DNA from: JBHIET01 sp046760785
Lineage (GTDB): Bacteria > Chloroflexota > Anaerolineae > B4-G1
Reading direction: 5' to 3'
DNA length: 15,097 bases
Assembly (NCBI GenBank): GCA_046760785.1
Contig: JBHIET010000079.1
Location: 1 to 15,097, forward strand
Shown piece after piece: positions 1 to 6,573 of this stretch. The notes below the pieces were generated by a model, which saw nothing but the letters and a program-made list of their open reading frames with translations, made no database searches and was not told the origin of the DNA. Position 1 is the first letter of the stretch; every line of letters begins with the position of its first letter. A program made the position numbers and the translations under genes.

Positions 1-12
1 CAGCGGCGTGGC

Positions 13-33
13 GAACGGGGAACTCGGAACGAA
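13..33. repeat. degenerate heptanucleotide tract at window edge
   Basis: Three seven-base units beginning GAAC (GAACGGG, GAACTCG, GAACGAA) follow one another just downstream of the stop of the minus-strand lamin-tail gene. The match is imperfect, so chance is possible, but similar seven-base tracts occur at 2137-2157 and 12572-12601. Confidence 0.3.
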
Positions 34-50
34 TCTATGCCTTGCTGTAC

Positions 51-1022
51 TTAGGGCCAGCTCCAGCAATCCATCAGAGCCCATTGGTCATCCATCAGAT
101 AGGCAGTGTCACCGTCGTTGCCCCAGACCGGGTCGGTGCGTCTCCAGTATAGATCGGTATCCGTATCCGTTTCCGTGTCGCCCCCGGTCCACACCCAGAC
201 CTCGCTCTCGCTTTCCAGCTCAAAACCATCGGGGAAGGGATAGCAATGGTTGAGTTGATCGCAAAGCTTCCAACCGGTCATATCCTGGTCGTCCAGTCCG
301 TCGTTTATGATCACGACGTATTCACCCTCCAACTCGTTACCTGGGGGGTCGTACTCCACATCCCATATACACACGTCCACACAAAAGAGTTCCTCCGGAC
401 AGGAAAACGGCGTCGGCGTGAGTGTATAGGTCAGAGTTGGCGTGCTCGTCGAGGTTGACGTCGCCTGGATGGTACCGCTTGGAGTTAGTGTCATTGTCAG
501 GGTCGTCGTTGGTCCTGGCGTCGGCGTCGGTGTCGGCGTTGGCCGGGGTGTCTTGGTCGGGGTTGGCGTATGCGTCGGTGTTGAGGTCAGTGTGGGCGTG
601 AGCGTCGGTGTGGGTGTGGGCGGTGCGATTGTCTCGGTGGGGCGCGGGGTGTCACTGGGCGTTGGGGTCTTGGTCGGCGTCGAGGTGGATGTGTGGATTT
701 GCGTGTAGATCGCGGTTGGAGTGTAGGTGGCCGTTCGCGTTGGCCTGGGGGTGTGGAGGGGTGTGGGCCCGGCAGTGTTGAGGCTCGCGCTGCCCCAGAC
801 GTACGAGGATATCGAGCAGCACGAGCAGACCAGGCAGTAGATGAAGAGAAGAATCGCCTGAAGCTCAAGCCAGGAAACGGATAGTCCACCTCCGATGGGA
901 AGCACGATTCTCTCTTTGCCAAGCCGGCGCAGAAGGGAGATCGTATTATTATTGCGGCTGCTCGTATGCCTCACCGCACTTGGCTCTCGCGTGCCTCTCA
1001 CTTGGGGTCCGCTCATTGTCAT
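51..1022 (-). CDS. membrane-anchored Thr/Pro-rich protein with C-terminal lamin-tail domain
   Basis: The 323-residue product (from ATG 1022) has a hydrophobic anchor at about residues 51-75, a long low-complexity Thr/Pro linker at about 86-206 made of TPT/TPTP units, and a C-terminal domain at about 217-315. That domain shows lamin-tail (LTD) features: EYVVIIND, MTGWKLCD, YPFPDGFELE, VWVWTGG, then VWGNDGDTAYLMD. In this family LTD domains are extracellular beta-sandwich modules whose precise role is usually unknown, and the PT linker is typical of surface-exposed spacers. The start is uncertain: TTG 1043 and ATG 1016 are in frame and none has a clear ribosome binding site. GTG at residue 40 would also keep the anchor. 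The gene lies 190 bp downstream of the ubiA-like gene on the same strand. Function unknown beyond a cell-surface location. Confidence 0.8.
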   Translation of the reverse strand: MTMSGPQVRGTREPSAVRHTSSRNNNTISLLRRLGKERIVLPIGGGLSVSWLELQAILLFIYCLVCSCCSISSYVWGSASLNTAGPTPLHTPRPTRTATYTPTAIYTQIHTSTSTPTKTPTPSDTPRPTETIAPPTPTPTLTPTLTSTPTHTPTPTKTPRPTPTPTPTPGPTTTLTMTLTPSGTIQATSTSTSTPTLTYTLTPTPFSCPEELFCVDVCIWDVEYDPPGNELEGEYVVIINDGLDDQDMTGWKLCDQLNHCYPFPDGFELESESEVWVWTGGDTETDTDTDLYWRRTDPVWGNDGDTAYLMDDQWALMDCWSWP

Positions 1023-1214
1023 TTCGGCGTGCAGCGCCGTCAAATCCCGTGGACGAGATACGTCGTTCTTATCGGCCTCGTCGTCGGCCCCATTCTGATG
1101 AGAATCCCACGGCTATGCTCCGCGCGCTTGTCTCTGAGCCGTCGTTGTCAACTAAATATATCTTATCACATTTGCTGGCACGGTGCAAATAGGCTCATTG
1201 TACGTGGTGGGTGG

Positions 1215-2120
1215 TTATGGCAGAGGGTATGGCACAGCGCGTTGTGTGAGATGCTGTGCGTACATCACGATGAGGACACTCAGACCCCAGAGGAGGACTG
1301 TGACCTGAATCGGTCGGTCGGAGAGCGCAATCTCCTCGGGCGCACCACCTATTCCCTTGACGTGGATCAGGTAGAGGTAGCGAAAGATGCCATATAGGAC
1401 AAAGGGGATGGTCAACATCATGGTGTGGTTCGGGGGCAGGTTGGGAGCGGAGAAAGTGTACAACGCGTAGGTCAGGACTGCCGCGGCGGTGACGATGCCG
1501 ATGGTCTGATCTAGGAGCGGCAGGTTGTACTCTTGCAGACTGTTGCGGTGGGCATTTGCGTTCTCCTTTAGCAACACCAATTCATGCCGCCGCTTGCCAA
1601 ACGCCATCACCAATGCCAGCAGTGTTGTGAAGATGTACATCCAGGGGGAGAACCGCTCCGCATCCACCAGGTACACGCCTGCTGCAACGCGCAGCACAAA
1701 CCCTGCCGCCACGACTAGCGCGTCAATGATGACCACGTTCTTCAGCCACAGCGAGTAGATGATCTGGAGCGCCAGGTATCCGGCCAGGACGGCCCCGAAC
1801 CCCGGCTGAAGCAGAAAGCCCAGGGGCAGCGCAGCCAGGGGAATGGCTATGGAGGCGGTGAATGCAGCCCCTCTGGAAAGCTGGCCCGAGGCGATGGGCC
1901 GATTCCGTTTCCTGGGATGCTGCCGGTCTTTCTCAGCATCCATCAGATCGTTGATGGTGTAGATCGTCCCTGAGGTGAGGCAGAGCAGGAGGAAACCCGC
2001 GATAGTCCTTCCCAGGTAGAACGGGTCGAACAGCTTGACGTCGAAGACTAGTGGAACGAAGACGAAGCCGTTCTTGATCCACTGTTTGGGTCGCATAGTT
2101 TTGATTAAGCCGGTGAACAC
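1215..2120 (-). CDS. UbiA-family prenyltransferase, decaprenyl-phosphate phosphoribosyltransferase-like
   Basis: A polytopic membrane protein of 301 residues. It carries the Asp-rich motif NDLMDAEKD (57-65) followed by HPRKRNRPIASG, and a second motif YSLWLKNVVIID (122-133). The segment FSPWMYIFTTLLALVMAFGKRRHEL is typical of the DPPR-synthase branch (Rv3806c type) rather than of quinone prenyltransferases. Members of that branch transfer phosphoribose from PRPP to a polyprenyl phosphate, making a sugar donor for envelope glycans; this substrate is inferred from family. The start chosen is GTG 2120 because AGGAGG lies exactly 7 nt upstream (2128-2133); longer in-frame starts (2273) add a non-conserved tail. 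A candidate promoter lies at 2168-2195. It is divergent from the small-ORF/glycosidase/DUF362 set. Confidence 0.88.
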   Translation of the reverse strand: MFTGLIKTMRPKQWIKNGFVFVPLVFDVKLFDPFYLGRTIAGFLLLCLTSGTIYTINDLMDAEKDRQHPRKRNRPIASGQLSRGAAFTASIAIPLAALPLGFLLQPGFGAVLAGYLALQIIYSLWLKNVVIIDALVVAAGFVLRVAAGVYLVDAERFSPWMYIFTTLLALVMAFGKRRHELVLLKENANAHRNSLQEYNLPLLDQTIGIVTAAAVLTYALYTFSAPNLPPNHTMMLTIPFVLYGIFRYLYLIHVKGIGGAPEEIALSDRPIQVTVLLWGLSVLIVMYAQHLTQRAVPYPLP

Positions 2121-2127
2121 GGTTAGG

Positions 2128-2133
2128 CCTCCT
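2128..2133 (-). promoter_or_regulatory. ribosome binding site deciding the ubiA-like start
   Basis: A perfect AGGAGG on the minus strand, 7 nt before GTG 2120. It supports the GTG start over the upstream in-frame ATG/TTG codons and over ATG 2096. Confidence 0.7.
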
Positions 2134-2136
2134 GGT

Positions 2137-2157
2137 GAGTGGCGAATGGCGGATCGC
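2137..2157. repeat. degenerate heptanucleotide tract in ubiA-like leader
   Basis: Three seven-base units (GAGTGGC, GAATGGC, GGATCGC) stand in the 5' untranslated part of the ubiA-like gene, immediately upstream of its ribosome binding site. Similar tracts occur elsewhere in the window. Confidence 0.35.
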
Positions 2158-2167
2158 AGTGCGCAAG

Positions 2168-2195
2168 ATGATACCAGAGATGCTATTGGACACAA
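2168..2195 (-). promoter_or_regulatory. possible sigma70-type promoter for the ubiA-like gene
   Basis: The minus strand reads TTGTGT, 16 nt, TATCAT, which would start transcription about 40 nt before GTG 2120. The -35 match is partial, so this is tentative. Confidence 0.3.
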
Positions 2196-2299
2196 TGTAC
2201 AAAACCTGGTTATTTTTATTGCACGCCTGGTGCTGGATTCTACCTTATCCCGCTCGTCTGCGCAAGTCTCCACGCTGGCCCCGCTCGACGTGGCACAAG

Positions 2300-2328
2300 T
2301 TGGCGCGGTGGCGGCAGTGTGATATACT
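2300..2328 (+). promoter_or_regulatory. sigma70-type promoter for small ORF / glycosidase set
   Basis: TTGGCG, 17 nt, TATACT on the plus strand. The expected start is near 2335, leaving a leader of about 22 nt with GAGGTG (2344-2349) placed 7 nt before ATG 2357. The agreement of promoter, ribosome site and ORF start supports a real transcription unit here. Confidence 0.5.
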
Positions 2329-2356
2329 GGCGGTATCTTCTCCGAGGTGCTGAGTG

Positions 2357-2533
2357 ATGGACAATCCCAAAACCGTTGACCGTATCATAACGCAAGGCCG
2401 TGCTTTGGTGCGGGCGATTGAGGCCCTGGGCACTATCGAGCCAAGCGGCCCGTTTGAGTGGGCTATCGCCGGCTTGCTGATGGCAGCCCACCAGTGTTGT
2501 CTGCGGGGAATCGTGGAGGTTGCGCCGTCGTAG
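2357..2533 (+). CDS. small unknown protein, possibly truncated by an amber codon
   Basis: A 58-residue ORF starting MDNPKTVDRIITQG with GAGGTG 7 nt before the ATG and a good promoter further up. No family was recognised. The reading frame continues past TAG 2531-2533 to TGA 2606-2608, and the continuation (VTEEILSASEHAGD) matches a second copy at 3494-3652, where the codon aligned with TAG is TGG (Trp). The full ancestral protein would therefore be about 83 residues, and the TAG is probably a nonsense mutation, or less likely a read-through site. The readable part is amphipathic and contains PSGPFEWAIAGLLMAAHQCC. The full-length frame overlaps the start of the glycosidase gene (ATG 2590), which suggests translational coupling in the intact state. 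Whether the short form is functional is unknown. Confidence 0.5.
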   Translation: MDNPKTVDRIITQGRALVRAIEALGTIEPSGPFEWAIAGLLMAAHQCCLRGIVEVAPS

Positions 2534-2589
2534 GTGACTGAGGAGATTCTGAGTGCGAGTGAGCACGCCGGCGATCAGAAGGCAGTGCT

Positions 2590-3510
2590 ATGGCTGAGCA
2601 ACAACTGAGAGAACCAGAGACACACCACCGCGCCCTACCCTGGCTCGTCCTGGCCGTCGCTGTCCTCACCATACTGGCCTACAGCACCGGCCAGGCGCTG
2701 GCGATCCTGAGCCTGTCCACCTCCCTGCCATCCCCTACGCTCGTCCCGTCCGCTACCCCCTGCGTTACTGCCACTTTCACCGCGCCACCTCCTACGGCGA
2801 CACCGGTGCTCACACACACGGGTTGGGAACACGTGGAGGAGGGGCTCGAACTGCGGAGGTTACGTGTGAGTACAGGAGCGGGAATGGAGCGGCTGACGCT
2901 GGTGCGGCTTGACCCGGCTGCGTTCCGCTTTCGCGTCGTATACATTCCTAAGCTACCCCGCACCATTGGCGAATGGGGCAGGACAGGCTCCCTGGTCGTG
3001 AACGCCGGTTTCTTCACGCCTGAACATCGCACCATCGGCCTGCTGATCCGAGAAGGTCGCGTCTACGGCAGTTCCTTTGACCCTGATGAGAAGTTTCCTG
3101 GTCTCTTCGCCGTCACCACGGATGGGCGGGTGGAGATACGCTCGTTGCAGGAGCAATCCTACGAGCCCGGCGAACCACTGTGGCAGGCGGTCGAGTCCTT
3201 CCCGCTGCTGGTCAGGCCGGGCCCCACTCTCGGCTTCTCCCCTGATGCCTTCGGCGACTACCCAGCCCGGCGCACCGTTGTGGCACAGGATCGGGATGGG
3301 CGCATCCTCTTCGTCGTGGCCTCCCAGGGTCACTTCAGCTTGCACGAACTGGCAACTTTCCTCATTGAATCAGATCTCGACCTGGAAGTGGCTCTCAATC
3401 TGGACGGGGGGCGTTCGACTGGTCTATGGTTGCAGGCGGGCGACACCCGCGTCGAGATTGACTCCCTCGTTCCGGTGCCCTCCGTCATCATCGCCGAGCG
3501 GCTCGATTGA
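2590..3510 (+). CDS. exported phosphodiester glycosidase-like (NAGPA/DUF2233) protein
   Basis: 306 residues: an N-terminal signal anchor (about 16-44), a Ser/Thr/Pro linker (about 44-76) and a C-terminal domain (about 85-305) with the hallmarks of the NAGPA/DUF2233 family. These are SLVVNAGFF (134-142), an IREGRVYG strand, ARRTVVAQDRDGRILFVV (226-243) and LNLDGGRST (269-277; the third Gly of the usual DGGGST is Arg). Family members cleave GlcNAc-1-phosphodiester linkages (human uncovering enzyme) or bind cell-wall glycans (YngK/SpoIID-associated relatives), so an extracytoplasmic role on surface polysaccharide is inferred. The start ATG has only a weak AAGG site upstream. The last codons coincide with the beginning of the decayed small-ORF copy. 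It stands between that copy and its sibling, upstream of a DUF362 lipoprotein. Confidence 0.85.
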   Translation: MAEQQLREPETHHRALPWLVLAVAVLTILAYSTGQALAILSLSTSLPSPTLVPSATPCVTATFTAPPPTATPVLTHTGWEHVEEGLELRRLRVSTGAGMERLTLVRLDPAAFRFRVVYIPKLPRTIGEWGRTGSLVVNAGFFTPEHRTIGLLIREGRVYGSSFDPDEKFPGLFAVTTDGRVEIRSLQEQSYEPGEPLWQAVESFPLLVRPGPTLGFSPDAFGDYPARRTVVAQDRDGRILFVVASQGHFSLHELATFLIESDLDLEVALNLDGGRSTGLWLQAGDTRVEIDSLVPVPSVIIAERLD

Positions 3511-3652
3511 GCGGGCTGCCGCTGGCCTGCTGCTGGTGGCATACAACTGCAGGCTGCAGGCAGTCGTGGCGGCTGCGCCCGCCTGGATGAGCGGAGGGAT
3601 TCTGAGCGCCAGTGAGCGCATCGGGGATGATAGGGGGCGGCGTTGTGGATAA
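3494..3652 (+). pseudogene. decayed second copy of the small ORF's C-terminal half
   Basis: Read in the frame ending at TAA 3650-3652, the DNA encodes PSGSIERAAAGLLLVAY and later GGILSASERIGDD. It aligns without gaps to the frame at 2441-2584 (PSGPFEWAIAGLLMAAH, then EEILSASEHAGD). Counted by eye over 48 codons, about 100 of 144 bases are identical, with many differences at third positions. There is no N-terminal half or start codon: upstream, the frame is out of phase with the glycosidase gene. It is thus a partial, probably non-functional duplicate, or the glycosidase gene was inserted into an older array of such copies. Confidence 0.5.
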
Positions 3653-3719
3653 CCAGGCGCACGTGGAGTGACCCGACGACTTGGGGTACCCTGATTCTGG
3701 TAGATTGGGACTGAGCGAC

Positions 3720-5480
3720 ATGGGAGAGGCAGACAAAACACCTGTAGAGGCAAAGGGGAAAGGCATTTCACGGAGACAATTCCTCCGCGGAGCGGCTGCT
3801 CTGGGGACGACAGGAGTGCTGCAATGGCTGGCAAGCTGTGCCGCGCCTCCCCCAACCCTGCCCCCCTCGGCGACAGTGGGGCCGATATCCACTTCGACGC
3901 CACGACCATCGCCGAAGCTGCGGCTTGAACCAACGCCCACGCCTATATCCGACGTTCCTCTCTTTGACGAGGGGAAACTGGGCCACGTATTCGTGCCCCA
4001 CGACCCAGCGCTGCAGGGGTATCCCACCTTGCCCCCCTTCAATCCAGATAGCATCTACCCCGAGTATCCCTACGCCCCGGGCGATCTGGCAGCCGGTAAT
4101 GGCGCCTACAGGCTGGTGCGGGAGGCCCTGCGCTTGATGTACCCGGAGGGCTTCGGCTCGCCGCAGTGGAACCCGCTAAGCGGCATCATCCGCCCCGGCG
4201 ACCGTGTTCTGATCAAGCCCAACCTGGTGGACGACGCCGAATGGGTCAACGGCCAGACGACACACCCAGCCTTTCTGCGGCCTGTCATTGACTATGTCTA
4301 CAAAGCCTGTGGACCCGGTGGCCACATTATGCTGGCCGAGGGCCCGTGGGCCGCAGGCGTCTTCGACCGCCTTGTAGCCAACACTGGTATTCAGGCTATG
4401 GTCGAGTATCTGGTGTCTGTGCACGGGGTGCCGGTGATACTCAAGGACTTGAACAAGGCCAGCCGGGAGACGGCGCCTCTGGTGGACTTAGGCGCGACCT
4501 CGGAACTACGCGCGGTGGATCGGGTGTGGTACGATGCCCACGGCCAGGTGATGCAGGAGGGGGGCGACCCCGGCGTGGGCCGCTACCGCATCGCGCCGTC
4601 GGTGTTGGAGGCCGACGTGGTCGTCTGCGTGCCCAAGGCCAAGGTTCACTGCTCAGGTGGCGTGACACTGGCGATGAAGAATATGCTCGGCATCATTCCC
4701 GCCTGGGATGGTCCTTATGAGCAGGCGAGGCTCAAGGACTGCGCACACACCAGCGATGTGGACCAGGCGACGGGAGCGCGGGGAATATACTTGGACAACG
4801 ATACCATCTGGCGCTCGATGGCCGACCTGAACCGCATCCTGCTCTATGCCGATGCGCAGGGCATCTTGCACCCTGAACGACAACGACGCTATGTGGCGAT
4901 CGTAGATGGGATCGTGGCAGCGGAGGAGAGCCAGTATCACCCGCACCCTTATCCGCTGAACACCATCGTGGTCGGCACTGACCCGGTCACTGTGGACGCG
5001 GTCACGACCCGCTGTATGGGCTTCGACCCGCGCCTCTTGAAATCGGTAACCAAAGCGGCCTCGCGGGCGGACTTTTCCTTGGGGCTGGCCCACCCTTCGC
5101 AGGTCCAGGTGATCGTCTCGGGCGAGGAAGGATTGAGCAGTCTCTATCGCCACGCGCTTACACCTGAAGTGCACGTTTTTTCCTGGCAGGGCCATCTGGA
5201 GGCGGACGATTTCGACCCACCGGAGATCCTGGGATGGCGGTGGGGTATGGAGGATGAGGAGCTCCAGGTCGCAGTTCGCGATCCGGCGGGCGTGGCTTGG
5301 GTGCGAGTGGCTTACACTTACGAGGGAGAATCACGCATGAAAGCTCTACAGTTGAGTGGAGGCACTTCACTGGAGGGATGGTGGCACACGCCGTTCCCAC
5401 TTGGAGCCACAGTGCGGCAGGTCACGCTCCTGACCGGCGATGAGTTGTTCAATGAGATGTCACAGGAGATTAGCTGGTGA
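3720..5480 (+). CDS. Tat-exported DUF362-domain lipoprotein
   Basis: 586 residues from ATG 3720. The N-terminus has a twin-arginine motif ISRRQFLRG (RR at 18-19), a hydrophobic stretch and a lipobox LASC (Cys 40), then a Pro/Thr linker, so a folded, lipid-anchored extracytoplasmic protein is expected. The DUF362 domain is visible as PGDRVLIKPNLVDD (159-172), THPAFLRPVIDYVYK, GHIMLAEGP (201-209), VVVCVPKAKVH, MKNMLGIIP and, near the end, VVGTDPVTVDAVTTRCMGFDP. Tat export suggests a cofactor loaded in the cytoplasm, but the CxxCxxC ferredoxin cluster found in many DUF362 proteins is not seen. About 100 C-terminal residues form an extra domain. An in-frame TTG 3681 would add 13 residues; ATG is preferred because it gives a normal Tat n-region, though its ribosome site is weak. 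Enzymatic role unknown. Confidence 0.83.
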   Translation: MGEADKTPVEAKGKGISRRQFLRGAAALGTTGVLQWLASCAAPPPTLPPSATVGPISTSTPRPSPKLRLEPTPTPISDVPLFDEGKLGHVFVPHDPALQGYPTLPPFNPDSIYPEYPYAPGDLAAGNGAYRLVREALRLMYPEGFGSPQWNPLSGIIRPGDRVLIKPNLVDDAEWVNGQTTHPAFLRPVIDYVYKACGPGGHIMLAEGPWAAGVFDRLVANTGIQAMVEYLVSVHGVPVILKDLNKASRETAPLVDLGATSELRAVDRVWYDAHGQVMQEGGDPGVGRYRIAPSVLEADVVVCVPKAKVHCSGGVTLAMKNMLGIIPAWDGPYEQARLKDCAHTSDVDQATGARGIYLDNDTIWRSMADLNRILLYADAQGILHPERQRRYVAIVDGIVAAEESQYHPHPYPLNTIVVGTDPVTVDAVTTRCMGFDPRLLKSVTKAASRADFSLGLAHPSQVQVIVSGEEGLSSLYRHALTPEVHVFSWQGHLEADDFDPPEILGWRWGMEDEELQVAVRDPAGVAWVRVAYTYEGESRMKALQLSGGTSLEGWWHTPFPLGATVRQVTLLTGDELFNEMSQEISW

Positions 5481-5602
5481 AGTAGAGCGCACCCGCCTTC
5501 GACTTCTCCCAACAGCCGTTTGAACCGCTCGACGCTTGCACTGATGACGGCCTGCACCTCGGCGACGCTCAAGCGGCTGTAGGTCTCGTCTACAGCGGAC
5601 AT
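5481..5602 (-). other. possible 5' fragment of a lost gene
   Basis: An ATG at 5602, with AGGG 7 nt upstream, opens a frame starting MSAVDETYSRLSVAEVQAVI that looks helical and protein-like for about 45 residues, until it runs into the antisense of the DUF362 gene (it would stop at 5318). No family was recognised. It is either a short unknown gene overlapping convergently or, more likely, the stump of a truncated gene. Confidence 0.2.
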
Positions 5603-5616
5603 TTGTTGACCCTATT

Positions 5617-5658
5617 CCAGCCGCGCCAGCCTGAAGAGCTGGTGCTGGGGGCCTTTTT
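5617..5658 (+). terminator. weak intrinsic terminator candidate after the DUF362 gene
   Basis: Two stacked 5-bp arms (CCAGC at 5617 and 5626, GCTGG at 5638 and 5644) fold into an imperfect hairpin, followed by GGGGCC and five T. The T-run starts several bases after the stem, so strength is doubtful. Confidence 0.3.
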
Positions 5659-5713
5659 CGTGGTTCGATGGCTGCCAGTGCTGCCTGTTCGTGACGGCGC
5701 TGGTTTGCCGGGC

Positions 5714-5742
5714 TTGCATGCGACTCATTTTTGAGGTATGCT
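5714..5742 (+). promoter_or_regulatory. possible promoter of the tlyA-kinase-lepA operon
   Basis: TTGCAT, 17 nt, TATGCT. The predicted start would fall within a few bases of ATG 5752, implying a nearly leaderless message. This would fit the absence of a well-spaced ribosome site (GAGGT lies 14 nt upstream). Confidence 0.3.
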
Positions 5743-5751
5743 AGTGACGCG

Positions 5752-6573
5752 ATGGCAAAGGAACGCCTGGACGTTTTGCTGGTCGAGCGGAGGTTGGCGG
5801 AGAGCCGGACGCAGGCCCAGCGGCTGATCCGTGCTGGCCTGGTGCGCGTGGCAGGTCAGGTGTCCGACAAGCCCGGCACGCGGGTGGCGGCAAATGCAGC
5901 GGTCACGCTGCAGGCACGTCCGCGTTTCGTGAGCCGTGGCGGAGAGAAACTGGAGGCGGCGCTGGTGCGCTTTGGCCTGGACGTGACGGGACTGGTGGCA
6001 GCCGATGTGGGGGCCTCTACTGGCGGTTTCACCGACTGCCTGCTTCAACGTGGCGCACGTCGCGTCTATGCCATTGACGTGGGATATGGCCAGTTGGATT
6101 GGCGATTGCGGAACGATCCCCGCGTGGTGGTGATGGAGCGTACTAACGCGCGCTACCTGGAGAGTTTGCCGGAACCAGCAGACCTGGTCACTGCCGACGT
6201 GTCGTTCATCTCGTTGGGGCTGATCCTGCCGGCGGCGGTGCGCTGGTTTGCCTCTCCTTCTCCTCCCTCTGTAGAGGGGGGCAGGGGCAGTGTTGTGGCC
6301 CTGATCAAGCCGCAGTTCGAGGCGGGACGGCGGGAGGTCGGGAAGGGTGGGGTAGTGCGCGACCCGGAGGTGCATCGGCGCGTATTGGAGCGGGTACTGG
6401 ATATTGCAGCCGAGCTGGGCCTGGGGCTGCGTGGTCTGATGCTTTCTCTCCTGCGCGGGCCGGCGGGGAACGCCGAGTTTCTGGGTTGGTGGGAGCTTGG
6501 GGCGCGAGGACTGGAGGCGGAGGCTGCGATTGCAGCCTGTCTGAGGGAGAACGAAAAGGAGGCTGAAGAATGA
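5752..6573 (+). CDS. tlyA: TlyA-family rRNA 2'-O-methyltransferase (hemolysin A-like)
   Basis: 273 residues with an N-terminal S4 RNA-binding domain (about 2-60: RLDVLLVERRLAESRTQAQR...GLVRV) and a FtsJ-like Rossmann methyltransferase. The SAM-binding loop is AADVGASTGGFTDCLL (83-98), followed by VYAIDVGYGQLDWRLR and KPQFEAGR (186-193). K66 (SRGGEKL), D149 (TADVSF), K186 and E242 fit the K-D-K-E pattern described for RNA 2'-O-methyltransferases. TlyA enzymes make 2'-O-methylcytidine in 16S/23S rRNA. ATG 5752 is preferred; TTG 5731 would add seven residues. A low-complexity piece (ASPSPPSVEGGRGS, about 168-180) replaces the short turn usually present before the KPQF strand and coincides with a DNA hairpin. 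The gene overlaps the downstream kinase by 4 bp (ATGA). Confidence 0.92.
   Translation: MAKERLDVLLVERRLAESRTQAQRLIRAGLVRVAGQVSDKPGTRVAANAAVTLQARPRFVSRGGEKLEAALVRFGLDVTGLVAADVGASTGGFTDCLLQRGARRVYAIDVGYGQLDWRLRNDPRVVVMERTNARYLESLPEPADLVTADVSFISLGLILPAAVRWFASPSPPSVEGGRGSVVALIKPQFEAGRREVGKGGVVRDPEVHRRVLERVLDIAAELGLGLRGLMLSLLRGPAGNAEFLGWWELGARGLEAEAAIAACLRENEKEAEE
6251..6288. repeat. hairpin-forming CT/AG-rich block inside tlyA
   Basis: A pyrimidine-rich stretch followed by a purine-rich one, with the perfect arms CCCTCT (6265-6270) and AGAGGG (6273-6278) around GT. It encodes the non-conserved SPSPPSVEGGRG segment of TlyA and resembles dispersed CT-rich palindromes known in several bacterial genomes, so it may be an in-frame repeat insertion. 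Confidence 0.35.

Noticed and set aside
442..708. Gly/Val-rich plus-strand frame
   Set aside because: It is the antisense of the Thr/Pro repeat linker of the lamin-tail protein; the GVGV pattern is simply the complement of TPTP codons.
2121..2273. N-terminal extension of the ubiA-like protein to 2273
   Set aside because: The extra 51 residues are not membrane-like or conserved, pass through the predicted promoter and repeat tract, and a perfect ribosome site supports GTG 2120.
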